NCBI RefSeq assembly: GCF_004000605.1
Contig: NZ_CP018911.1
Coordinates: 1,860,001 to 1,924,000 of the forward strand
From: Glycocaulis alkaliphilus
GTDB taxonomy: Bacteria > Pseudomonadota > Alphaproteobacteria > Caulobacterales > Maricaulaceae
Direction: 5' to 3'
Length of the DNA stretch: 64,000 bases
In this document: in pieces, positions 36,501-44,481 of the stretch
Layout: each line of letters starts with the position of its first letter
Numbering within the stretch: position 1 is the first letter of the stretch
Position numbers and translations under genes: made by a program
Notes under the pieces: generated by a model
The model's database searches: none
The model's input: the letters and a program-made list of their open reading frames with translations, nothing else
Told to the model about the DNA's origin: nothing

Positions 36501-36526
36501 AGCCCGGCGGTTTCCCGCCGGGCTTT
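36501..36526. terminator. Bidirectional terminator between convergent genes
   Basis: Perfect 10-bp stem agcccggcgg (36501-36510) with its complement (36515-36524) and loop tttc. An A4 run precedes it, giving a T run on the minus strand, and TTT ends the plus side. It separates the DUF3667 gene from the converging secreted-protein gene. Confidence 0.9.
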
Positions 36527-36549
36527 CCATAGTCCGCGATGTCTGCCGC

Positions 36550-37017
36550 CTACTGGCTGTAGAGTTCGGAAATGTGGAGCTGGGCGTTGGCATTGCTGTT
36601 AGAGCCCCAGGTGCCCACCCAGATGTCATACTGGCCGGACATCGGGCTGTTCCAGCGCAGTGACGGGTTCAGCCCCTGACCACCATCATCATTGCAGTAC
36701 CACCGGCCATCCGGACCGTTGATGACCAGCGTGGTGTCCGAACCTGAATTGACCGAGATGATCAGGGGCAGGCTGCCGGCCTGAAAGTGCAGCCGGACGT
36801 CGGGCGCGTTGGCGACATACCCTACGCAGCTGCCACCCAGCGTCTGGGCCGCATTGATGTTACCGCCAGACTGCAGGTTGATGACATAAGGATCCGGCGC
36901 GAATCCCCCGCTAAGCGAGACGGTGCCATAGATCGGGTTCAGGCGAAAATCCTGCGCCATCCCGGCAGCGGCCAGCATGGCAACGCCGATGGCGGCGGTT
37001 GCGGCAGTACGAAGCAT
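36550..37017 (-). CDS. Small secreted protein with PPC-like beta domain
   Basis: 155 residues from the ATG at 37017, which begins a clean signal peptide (about 1-21, ending G-M-A). The mature part has beta-rich segments I-Y-G-T-V-S-L-S-G-G-F-A-P-D-P-Y, C-V-G-Y-V-A-N-A-P-D-V-R-L-H-F, T-L-V-I-N-G-P-D-G-R-W-Y-C-N-D-D and G-Q-Y-D-I-W-V-G-T-W. This resembles pre-peptidase C-terminal (PPC) type domains. Two cysteines may form a disulfide. No catalytic domain accompanies it. The role is unknown. Confidence 0.7.
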   Translation of the reverse strand: MLRTAATAAIGVAMLAAAGMAQDFRLNPIYGTVSLSGGFAPDPYVINLQSGGNINAAQTLGGSCVGYVANAPDVRLHFQAGSLPLIISVNSGSDTTLVINGPDGRWYCNDDGGQGLNPSLRWNSPMSGQYDIWVGTWGSNSNANAQLHISELYSQ

Positions 37018-37187
37018 GGTCGTGATCTCCAGATGCGACCGGCTCGGCTCCCCGCCCCGGTCATTAAGCGTCCCTCTTGCAAAAAAGACGCTATAACGCA
37101 GCCTTGACGGGGTAAAGGACAAACACGCCGATACTTCGGTTTTCCACAAAACTGACAGCAAAGATCAGGCAGATACTGCCCGCATGG

Positions 37188-38087
37188 TCACGATGTCAGT
37201 TCAGCCATGTGCCGCCAGGAAAGCAGATCACCCGGCATTTGCCGTGCAGTCCATTGATAGGGCGTTTGCGTCCAAGGCAGGATGTAGGGCGTCATATTGT
37301 CCAGCACGTAATCGCCCTGATCAGTGCTCACGACCAGTACCGCGTGGCGCCCTGTAGCCAGCGAATAGCCGACCGCCAGGAACAGAGCACGTTCTGGTAT
37401 GCCTGCCGCAATGAGGGCCTGGCGCTTCTCCAGAGCATAGTCTTCGCAATCACCTTCAGCAGTGCCCTCGAGCGTCAGCGGCAGGGTCCAGTATTCACTC
37501 ACACCATAGACATCCTGATCGTCGCGGGGGCGTATCTGCATGTTGATGGACTGGTTGACCCGGTTCAGCAGCGCAAACAATTCCGGCGCCGCGACAAGAC
37601 GGTCATCGCCATTCAGAACGGCGCCCTCTCCTTCAGCAGGCTCAGCCAACTGCTCTGCCTGCTTCTGGGTCACAGTGCCAGCATCAGGCTGGTCTGCGGG
37701 CGCATCACCGCGTTCCCCGGCACGGGTATCGCTGGCGCTCTCCAGCAAGTCCGCATCAGGGGCCAGGCGGTATGCCTTCGCCCCGTCTGCGCTCTCACGC
37801 AAAGCTGGCAATGTGGCGCCGGTAGCTTCCGCCAGAGGAATGTCTGCACTGGCCAGCACAATCGCCGCTCCGGCATCGGCTTGTGCGCCCGCAGCAGAAC
37901 CGCAGATCTCCGGCGCACGCCGGCACATGTCAATCAGACCCGCCGGCGGCATGGCCACACCGGCAACCGGCATGTGTGACGAGGCGGGGGGCGTTGTTGC
38001 ACATGCCGTTACCGCCAGCCCCGCAAGGCATGAAAGAGCGAGGCCGCGCATCATGCGCGCCAGCGCCTCGGGACCGAACCCATTCAT
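37188..38087 (-). CDS. Bacterial transglutaminase-like cysteine proteinase (BTLCP) lipoprotein
   Basis: 299 residues from the ATG at 38087 with GGAGGGG upstream; a GTG two codons earlier overlaps that site. A lipoprotein signal ends L-A-V-T-A-C. After a long variable region the BTLCP domain shows the catalytic Cys in E-G-D-C-E-D-Y-A (about residue 215), the His in R-H-A-V-L-V-V and the Asp in Y-V-L-D-N-M. This family includes LapG-like periplasmic proteases that trim surface adhesins. It is separated from the polysaccharide locus by an AT-rich spacer. Confidence 0.88.
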   Translation of the reverse strand: MNGFGPEALARMMRGLALSCLAGLAVTACATTPPASSHMPVAGVAMPPAGLIDMCRRAPEICGSAAGAQADAGAAIVLASADIPLAEATGATLPALRESADGAKAYRLAPDADLLESASDTRAGERGDAPADQPDAGTVTQKQAEQLAEPAEGEGAVLNGDDRLVAAPELFALLNRVNQSINMQIRPRDDQDVYGVSEYWTLPLTLEGTAEGDCEDYALEKRQALIAAGIPERALFLAVGYSLATGRHAVLVVSTDQGDYVLDNMTPYILPWTQTPYQWTARQMPGDLLSWRHMAELTS

Positions 38088-38093
38088 GACCAC

Positions 38094-38276
38094 CCCTCCG
38101 TCTTGTTATCGGAGAGCGATCTTGAATAATGGGATTTAAGGCTACGCTATTTATTATAGTTAAGATTACATTTATTGTATTGATTTTTATAGTTAAGTGA
38201 AATTAACCATAACAATTTGCTTATAAATATAATGCCATTTAAGTTCTGTTTACTGTGACTACAGCGCCGTTCCGCC
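38094..38276. promoter_or_regulatory. AT-rich spacer upstream of the BTLCP gene
   Basis: About 180 bases, strikingly rich in A and T from 38140 to 38240 in a GC-rich window. It includes two direct copies of tatagttaag and a ttaagtgaaattaacc stretch. It should contain the BTLCP promoter (minus strand) and may bind xenogeneic-silencer or CtrA-type proteins; TTAA half-sites occur but the spacing does not match the CtrA consensus exactly. No gene is seen in it. Confidence 0.5.
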
Positions 38277-40154
38277 CTAGCCCGTTCGCGCCAGCACAGC
38301 CTCGATCTCCTCACGGACATTGTCCGGCACTTCGTTCGCAAACTGCTGCAGCCAGCGCCGGTCCATGACGGCCTGGCCACCCAGCTGCAAGCGGACACTG
38401 GTGCGGTTGAGATCATCAAGCTGCTCCCACGCCGCAGCCGCAATCTGCAAGCGCCAGCGGAGAATTTCACGGTCACCGTACAGGTTCAGATAGAAGCTCC
38501 GGGCGAGCGCCGCCTGCCCTGCCGCCGTCAATCGGCCATTGCGCGCCAGATCGATATAGACAAGGCGGTTCCACGCGGTGACCAGCCGGGGCTCGCGTTC
38601 AATGGCCGCCAGTGTCGCGCGGTGGGCAAAGTCCAGATTGCCAGTGTCCGCCTCGATCGCCCGCGCTGCGTAGGCGTCGGCCAGGTAGGCTGAAGGCGGC
38701 AGGCCGGGCCCCTGGGCGATGGCGTCCAGCGCGCCGGGCGTCAACTGATGAGCCAGATTGGCACCGACGCGCATCTGGCCTTGCCAGCCAGCCAACAAGC
38801 CCGCCGCCAGCGCCAACACGACGAAGCCGGAGCGCGATGCAAGCGCCAGCCGGCGGCCGAGTGCGCTGTCCTGCTGGCGCTGGCGTTTCTGCCCGTTGCG
38901 CCCTGCGGCCGCGATCCCCGCGCCCAGCCCCAGTATCCAGGCCCACCACCACATCACACCAGGCACTTCAAGCGCGAAATCCGTCAGCCCGTGCAGGACG
39001 ACGAACGCACTGATGCACAGCACGGCCCGTAAATAGCCCCGGTGGCGCCGGCGCACCTTCAGCCCCTGCATCACCTGCCAGATCAGAAGCCCGGTAACAC
39101 TCCACATGGCCAGTGCGCCCGTCCATCCGGCCTGCAGCAGCCATTGCAGGAAGACGTTATGGGCAGCATTTGTGTTGCCCAGAGAGCGGACGGTCTGGCT
39201 GGTGATAATGAGATCATTGGTGAAGACAAAGCTGCCCAGCCCGTGGCCCGTCACGGGTGCGAGTGCCACCGCGTTCCAGTAAGCGGCGAACATTTCCGCA
39301 CGCAGAGCGTCGTGCAGCCCCCTCTCGTAACGCGTTGCCGCCAGCTCACCTGACACCGTCCAGACAAGCCCGCCTATGACGAGAACGCCGACAAAACCGG
39401 CAATGCCAAGACCAAGGCTGCGCTGGCTGACGCCGCCATCACGCGTCCACGCCAGCACCTGCCAGCCCGAGAGCGCTGTGGCAGCCAGCCCCGCAAAGGC
39501 AATACCTGCCCGTGACGCCGTCAGCACCAGACAGGTTGCTAAGATCAGCACGCAGATCAGGGCTAGCGCCAGCGGCAGCGCCCTGTCTGCAAACGCCCGT
39601 CCGCCGCGCAGCCCCTTGCGGATCTGTCCCAGCAACTCGGCAAGCCCCATCAGGGCGATGATGCCAAAAAACGTGGCGGCCGTGTTTGCCGACAGAAAGC
39701 CTGCGCTCAACCGCGCAACCGGCGGTGTGCGTGGCGCCATGGTGAACTCGACAAAGGCCCACACGGCGATAAGCGTGCCGGCCGCCAGCGTGGCGCGCCA
39801 AAGCACGCTTGCAGTATCGCGCTGGCGCGCACTGCCATAGCCCATCAGCCAGACCGCGCCGCCCGCCGCCAACGCCGCGAACTCTGGCGCGGCGGTGTCC
39901 ATCCACCCCATCATCACATGCTGGACGCCAAACGCGGCCAGCAGGAGGGCAACGCCCCACACCGCAGGCATGGGCCGGAAAGACGCGCCAAAGCCCACCG
40001 ATACCGCAGCGGTCAGGATGAGGACGCAGGAAAAAATCGCTTTCGCCGCCGGGATGTCAGCCCCGAAATAGACCGAGGCCGCGCCAAGTATCAGCAGGCA
40101 GAATCCGGCAGGAAACGCCAACCGCGCGTATTGGCTCAGCTGGTCCGGCATCAT
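38277..40154 (-). CDS. O-antigen ligase / polymerase family membrane protein (WaaL/Wzy-like)
   Basis: 625 residues with about 10-12 transmembrane helices in the first 420. The Wzy_C/O-antigen-ligase region carries R-Y-E-R-G-L-H-D-A-L-R-A-E-M-F...G-H-G-L-G-S-F then N-A-A-H-N-V-F-L-Q-W-L-L-Q-A-G, with the periplasmic-loop His. The last 170 residues are soluble, resembling a TPR-like helical region. It joins or polymerises polysaccharide at the inner-membrane outer face. It is immediately downstream of the Wza-like gene (27-base gap). A second polymerase-like gene lies at 43198. Confidence 0.88.
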   Translation of the reverse strand: MMPDQLSQYARLAFPAGFCLLILGAASVYFGADIPAAKAIFSCVLILTAAVSVGFGASFRPMPAVWGVALLLAAFGVQHVMMGWMDTAAPEFAALAAGGAVWLMGYGSARQRDTASVLWRATLAAGTLIAVWAFVEFTMAPRTPPVARLSAGFLSANTAATFFGIIALMGLAELLGQIRKGLRGGRAFADRALPLALALICVLILATCLVLTASRAGIAFAGLAATALSGWQVLAWTRDGGVSQRSLGLGIAGFVGVLVIGGLVWTVSGELAATRYERGLHDALRAEMFAAYWNAVALAPVTGHGLGSFVFTNDLIITSQTVRSLGNTNAAHNVFLQWLLQAGWTGALAMWSVTGLLIWQVMQGLKVRRRHRGYLRAVLCISAFVVLHGLTDFALEVPGVMWWWAWILGLGAGIAAAGRNGQKRQRQQDSALGRRLALASRSGFVVLALAAGLLAGWQGQMRVGANLAHQLTPGALDAIAQGPGLPPSAYLADAYAARAIEADTGNLDFAHRATLAAIEREPRLVTAWNRLVYIDLARNGRLTAAGQAALARSFYLNLYGDREILRWRLQIAAAAWEQLDDLNRTSVRLQLGGQAVMDRRWLQQFANEVPDNVREEIEAVLARTG

Positions 40155-40181
40155 GGCTTCCCGGCCCGGCGCGGACCGGCC

Positions 40182-40778
40182 TTAGAAGAACCGCTCGCCG
40201 ATGCGTATCGTGTCGCCCGGCTGGACCGGCGTGTTCACCGTCAGCGGGTACTGGACTTCGCGGTCAGACCCTGCGCGCTTGATGAACACCACGCGGGTAT
40301 TGGCCCTGTAGGAAAAGCCACCCGCCGTGGCAACCGCATTGACGACCGTCAGGCCGGACGTGAAGGGATATTCGCCCGGCTCGCGGACTTCGCCCATGAT
40401 GTAGAACGGGCGGAAATTCATGACCTCGGCGCTGACGCGCGGATCGTTCAGATAGCCCTCGCGCAAGGCGGCTTCCACCGCGCGCTGGAACTCGCGCAAG
40501 GACAGGCCGCCCGCGCGCACCTCCCCGATCAGGGGCAGCGAGACAGCGCCGCTGCCATCCACCGTATATTCGCCCGACAGGGTGTCCTCGCCAAAGACGA
40601 TCACGCGGAGCCGGTCGCCCGAACCGAGCCGGTACTCGACCAGTTCGCGCTGCTCCTGGGAGGGGTCAGCCAGCATGACATCCGAACCGGCCACGCCAGC
40701 CGAGCCGGTGGACACGCCCGACGTCGCGCACGCCACATTGGAAAACGCAAGAACGAGCACAAGCAACAGGCGGTACAT
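40182..40778 (-). CDS. Wza-type polysaccharide export lipoprotein (short form)
   Basis: 198 residues. Lipoprotein signal with lipobox S-N-V-A-C (Cys17). The Poly_export domain begins Y-R-L-G-S-G-D-R-L-R-V-I-V-F-G-E and runs to V-S-A-E-V-M-N-F-R-P-F-Y-I-M-G-E-V-R-E-P-G-E-Y-P-F, where one SLBB domain follows (G-L-T-V-V-N-A-V-A-T-A-G-G-F). It is shorter than E. coli Wza and lacks the C-terminal outer-membrane helix, as in BexD/KpsD-like short forms. It forms the periplasmic export channel together with a co-polymerase, probably the Wzc-type protein at 12427. Confidence 0.93.
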   Translation of the reverse strand: MYRLLLVLVLAFSNVACATSGVSTGSAGVAGSDVMLADPSQEQRELVEYRLGSGDRLRVIVFGEDTLSGEYTVDGSGAVSLPLIGEVRAGGLSLREFQRAVEAALREGYLNDPRVSAEVMNFRPFYIMGEVREPGEYPFTSGLTVVNAVATAGGFSYRANTRVVFIKRAGSDREVQYPLTVNTPVQPGDTIRIGERFF

Positions 40779-40852
40779 CAGGCATCCCCTCGATATGCCG
40801 GCGCTTGCAGCACGGGCGTCTCGCGCACCATGCCAACGTCCGGCCTGCTGAT

Positions 40853-41638
40853 TTAGCGTTCCCCGCGGCGTGATTGCAAGAAAGTTACGTCATCGCCTTC
40901 CAGCCGGACGGCGGTCAGCACCCCTGTCAGATAGGCGCCGGTATCGATGCCGATGCGCCGCTCATCCTGATGATGGCCCTGTTCAGGCGTGTGCCCGTGT
41001 ACAACGACATACTCGAACCGGCGCGTCGAATGCAAGAATTTCTCCCGGATCCAGTAGAAGTCGTGCTCGTTCTGCTCTGCCAGCGGCTTGGCAGGGTCCA
41101 CCCCGGCATGGACGAACATGTAGGGGCCCTCGACCACGAACGGCTCAAGCCCCTCCAGAAAGGCGCGGTGATGGGCAGGCAACGCCCCGGTCAGCGCCGC
41201 GTGCGCATCCTGCCAGGCCTGCGGGCCAGCCTGCGCGGCAGGCGGCTTCACGCCATAGCCCGCCAGCGTCTCCCCGCCGCCATACTGCACCCAGAGCGCC
41301 CCCGCCGCCGGATCGGCCAGAAAGTCCAGCATGGCCTCCTCGTGATTGCCCTTCAGGAAGCGCACGTCAAACGGCAAGTCTGACAGGGTCGACAGCCGTT
41401 CGATCACCCGCGCAGAGCCGAGCCCCCGGTCTATATAATCGCCCAGCATGATGAGGGTGCAGCGCGTACCCGCCGGCGCCGCCAGCGCGTCATCGCGCAG
41501 ACGCGCCAGCATCAGGCCCAGAAGATCGTCCTGCCCATGCACATCACCGACGGCATAGAGCCGTACACCCGGCGCGAGACCGGATCTGGCCGTAGCGCGC
41601 GCACGCGGCGCGAAGAGGGATTTCAGCCGTTCAAACAT
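40853..41638 (-). CDS. PPP-type metallophosphatase (PrpA/lambda phosphatase-like)
   Basis: 261 residues from the ATG at 41638 (M-F-E-R-L-K). It has the full phosphoprotein-phosphatase motif set: G-D-V-H-G (near residue 32), G-D-Y-I-D-R-G (near 69), K-G-N-H-E (near 98), V-H-A-G-V and V-H-G-H-T-P. Such enzymes dephosphorylate Ser/Thr and sometimes Tyr. Its place between Wza and Wzx, with no Wzb-type tyrosine phosphatase nearby, makes the tyrosine kinase Wzc a possible target (inference). It lies back to back with the flippase gene. Confidence 0.88.
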   Translation of the reverse strand: MFERLKSLFAPRARATARSGLAPGVRLYAVGDVHGQDDLLGLMLARLRDDALAAPAGTRCTLIMLGDYIDRGLGSARVIERLSTLSDLPFDVRFLKGNHEEAMLDFLADPAAGALWVQYGGGETLAGYGVKPPAAQAGPQAWQDAHAALTGALPAHHRAFLEGLEPFVVEGPYMFVHAGVDPAKPLAEQNEHDFYWIREKFLHSTRRFEYVVVHGHTPEQGHHQDERRIGIDTGAYLTGVLTAVRLEGDDVTFLQSRRGER

Positions 41639-41854
41639 GGTATGATGTATAGGCTGCACACCCTGCCGCCGCAACGCACCGGCCCGGACCGGAGGGGCGC
41701 GCATCAAAATCGCCGCACCGGGGCCGGAAAATCGCGATGATCTGACCGCCAATGCCTTGACATGGCGCGTTTTCAGGCAAACGGTCCGCCCCGGTGGCGG
41801 CTGGCACGGCGCATGCGTTCCGGCCAGCTGGCGGACCTGACGGCCGCGCGGGGA

Positions 41855-43201
41855 ATGATGGACGATACTGGCAACATACCCGGCCCCCACGCCCCGCCCC
41901 GGCGCAGCCTGCGCGCGCGTGTGCTGGACTGGGTCCGCGGCCCCGGCGCGGTCAGGGTCGCCGGCCTGACGGCCCTGCGCATCCTCGCCGCCATCGGCAC
42001 GCTGCTCTCGGTGACGGTTATTGTGCGCGTCTTCCCGGTGGAGGCCGCAGGGCAGTTCTTCGTTTTCCTGGCCGCAGCCCAGTTCGTGGCGGGCGCGGCG
42101 CTGGCCCCCCTTCTCACGCTGGCGATACGCTTTGGCTCGGTTCACAAGGCCGATGGCGACCGCGACGCGCTGGGCCGGCTGATCGTGTTTGGCGGCGGCG
42201 CGATTGTGTCCGTGGCCGGGCTGGTATTCCTGGCCCACCCGCTGGTCACGCAAGGCGGCTCGCTCGTTCCCGGTGAAGCATGGGCCTTTGCCGCTGTGGC
42301 GGCCCTGAGCGGCGCGATGTTCTTCCTTGGCGGACTGGCGCGCGTGAATGGCAAGGTTATAGCCGCCATCGTACCGGAGAACGTGCTGCGCCCCGCCGGC
42401 CTCGCCCTCGCCGCGATCACGCTATGGCTGGCAGGCGCGGCGGCCTTTCCCGCGCTCAGCGCCGCTTACGCCGTTGTCCTCGTTGCGGTCTGCGCAGTTC
42501 TGGTCCTTATGGCGCCGTGGCGGGCGGCGCGCTTCGCTCCGGCGCCAATCCCTGCCTGGCGGCCCTATTTCAAGGCTTACGGGCCGCTTCTTGTTTACAG
42601 TTTTGGAAACACAGCTCTTGCAACCGTTCATATCCTGATAGTTGCCTACGTGGTTTCAGTTGAGGCAGTGCCCGCTTTTAAGGCTGCTGTGCAATACGCA
42701 CTCTTGTTAGCGACGGGCGTGCAGTTTGCCGAACTAATCTATGGGCCACAGATCGCGATCGCGCACCAAAGGGGTGACCTGCCCGCCCTGCAGCGTCTTG
42801 CCCAATCCTCCTCGCGCCTTGCGTTAGGGTTTTACGCATTGGCTTTTGCGCCGCTACTGACCGGCCCGTTCATGTTCGAGCTTGCCTTCGGGGAGATCGG
42901 CAGGGAAGCTTGGGGCTTGGCACTGATCCTATGCACCGGGCGGTTTGTCAGTGCGTGGTTTGGCACCGTCGCAAATATTGCCAACCTGTCCGGCCGCACC
43001 ACACAGTTCGCGCTCACGCAAGGCGCCGGCGTCTGTGTGTTGATTGTCGCAGGGCCGATATTAGGCAACCATTTCGGCAACATGGGAGTGGCGTTGGCGT
43101 CCGCGCTCGCAATGACAAGCTGGGTGCTGGTGAGCGTATTTCTCCTGCAACGGAGCCTGAATATAAAAATGGGCCCAATAGGAGCGCGGCGATCTACATG
43201 A
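41855..43201 (+). CDS. Wzx-type polysaccharide flippase (MATE/MVF-like)
   Basis: About 448 residues from the ATG at 41855; an ATG at 41762 is in frame but neither has a strong site. About 12-14 transmembrane helices with short loops are visible. Typical segments are L-R-I-L-A-A-I-G-T-L-L-S-V-T-V-I-V-R-V-F-P and A-V-Q-Y-A-L-L-L-A-T-G-V-Q-F-A-E-L-I-Y-G-P-Q-I-A. It flips lipid-linked repeat units. Base composition changes inside the gene: the first half is GC-rich, and from about 42590 it becomes clearly more AT-rich into the next gene. Its stop overlaps the Wzy start (ATGA). Confidence 0.85.
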   Translation: MMDDTGNIPGPHAPPRRSLRARVLDWVRGPGAVRVAGLTALRILAAIGTLLSVTVIVRVFPVEAAGQFFVFLAAAQFVAGAALAPLLTLAIRFGSVHKADGDRDALGRLIVFGGGAIVSVAGLVFLAHPLVTQGGSLVPGEAWAFAAVAALSGAMFFLGGLARVNGKVIAAIVPENVLRPAGLALAAITLWLAGAAAFPALSAAYAVVLVAVCAVLVLMAPWRAARFAPAPIPAWRPYFKAYGPLLVYSFGNTALATVHILIVAYVVSVEAVPAFKAAVQYALLLATGVQFAELIYGPQIAIAHQRGDLPALQRLAQSSSRLALGFYALAFAPLLTGPFMFELAFGEIGREAWGLALILCTGRFVSAWFGTVANIANLSGRTTQFALTQGAGVCVLIVAGPILGNHFGNMGVALASALAMTSWVLVSVFLLQRSLNIKMGPIGARRST

Positions 43202-44481
43202 CTTCGACAAAGAAGTATCAATTAGCTCCGCGAAAAATTGCAACGACAGCATTATTTCTGGCTGTCATGTTCCCGTATATCGGGCCTATACCGGGAATAG
43301 ACACTCAACCTTTTGCCGCGATGATAGCGGCACTTATTGGCATTTATGCCTTACGTATAAATGACCCAATCGTGCAGTCGGCAGCCTTTTCAGCGATCAT
43401 TGTAACTGCTCACAGCATATTATTCAGCAACGATGCCACAATAACATATATCGCTCGCAGTTTTTTTCCTATTTTTACTGCACTATTTATATACATTTGC
43501 TGCAAAGAAAACTGGTTTAAATTCAATGTAACCAACATAATGTTGGTCGCCGGCGTATACATAGCGGTAGGCCTAATTCAAAAATTTATAGATCCCAGCT
43601 TTCTGACCGGGCTGGTATCGCGGCCCACGGAACACATTAACCTTCTGATTCAAAGTGGACGAGGCCTCCGCTCATTAGCCCCTGAACCAGCTCAACTCGG
43701 GCACACGCTCACCATTTTTAATGTGTTAGTATTTCTGCTTTTCTCAAGCCGGATATCCAATATAAGCACAACTACATTTATTTTTATTTCGTTGATATTG
43801 CTTTCTGCAAACATATATATATCATCATCACTATATTCTTTTGCTGTTCACGGAATAATAGTTTTTGTAATTTTTCTTCTTTACCGCCCTACTGTGCTGG
43901 CTGCCAGTTTGGCGGCGCTAATTTTGTATGGCGCATTCGAGTTGTTTGGCTCGATTACAGGGCAGGACAGTCGGTTTTTTGTCCTACTCAATGATGCTCG
44001 CTCAAATCCAGAAAGTCTTTTTCGTTACGGCGCCATATATAGAGTTTTCAACATTCCAATTTCAATAATCTCGTCGATTCAGTACGGCATCTTTGGATTT
44101 GGGCCTAGCGACGAGAAGGTCGTCGTTTATCTAAATATGTTTGGAATTGAATTTTCGTTTTTGGCCGGAGGACGAAACTTAGGCGGACTCATCGAATTTT
44201 TTCTACAGTTTGGAATACTGTCGGCAGCGCATTATATTTTAGTGTTTATTATATTTATTGGAAGCATGAAACGATTGGCGCAAGGGCTAAAAAAGTCCGC
44301 TAGGGTTAAACTGTATACAGTTTATATTCTATCATTGGTTCTACTTGGGTTTCAATATGGATCTACGTCGAATCCGCTTCTTTGGCTCCTGTTGGTAGTA
44401 GGATGGTGTGCGACGGCAGTTAATTCGCGGCAGCACTTCCTCCCCTACCGCCAAGCCTCAAGGCCGGGAATGATGCCGTAA
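43198..44481 (+). CDS. Wzy-like polysaccharide polymerase, low GC
   Basis: 427 residues from the ATG at 43198 overlapping the flippase stop. About 11 transmembrane helices are seen and long hydrophobic I/F/Y-rich runs. It resembles O-antigen polymerases only in topology and context, as is usual for Wzy. It uses AT-rich codons (ata, aat, ttt, tta), in strong contrast with the flanking genes, a mark of transfer. The final dozen codons (from about 44445) are the antisense of the DUF2793 gene end, so the C-terminus was probably acquired at the junction. Confidence 0.75.
   Translation: MTSTKKYQLAPRKIATTALFLAVMFPYIGPIPGIDTQPFAAMIAALIGIYALRINDPIVQSAAFSAIIVTAHSILFSNDATITYIARSFFPIFTALFIYICCKENWFKFNVTNIMLVAGVYIAVGLIQKFIDPSFLTGLVSRPTEHINLLIQSGRGLRSLAPEPAQLGHTLTIFNVLVFLLFSSRISNISTTTFIFISLILLSANIYISSSLYSFAVHGIIVFVIFLLYRPTVLAASLAALILYGAFELFGSITGQDSRFFVLLNDARSNPESLFRYGAIYRVFNIPISIISSIQYGIFGFGPSDEKVVVYLNMFGIEFSFLAGGRNLGGLIEFFLQFGILSAAHYILVFIIFIGSMKRLAQGLKKSARVKLYTVYILSLVLLGFQYGSTSNPLLWLLLVVGWCATAVNSRQHFLPYRQASRPGMMP

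Noticed and set aside
38206-38221. CtrA-like site ttaagtgaaattaacc
   Set aside because: The spacing between TTAA half-sites is six, not the seven of the CtrA consensus, in a stretch so AT-rich that such matches are expected.
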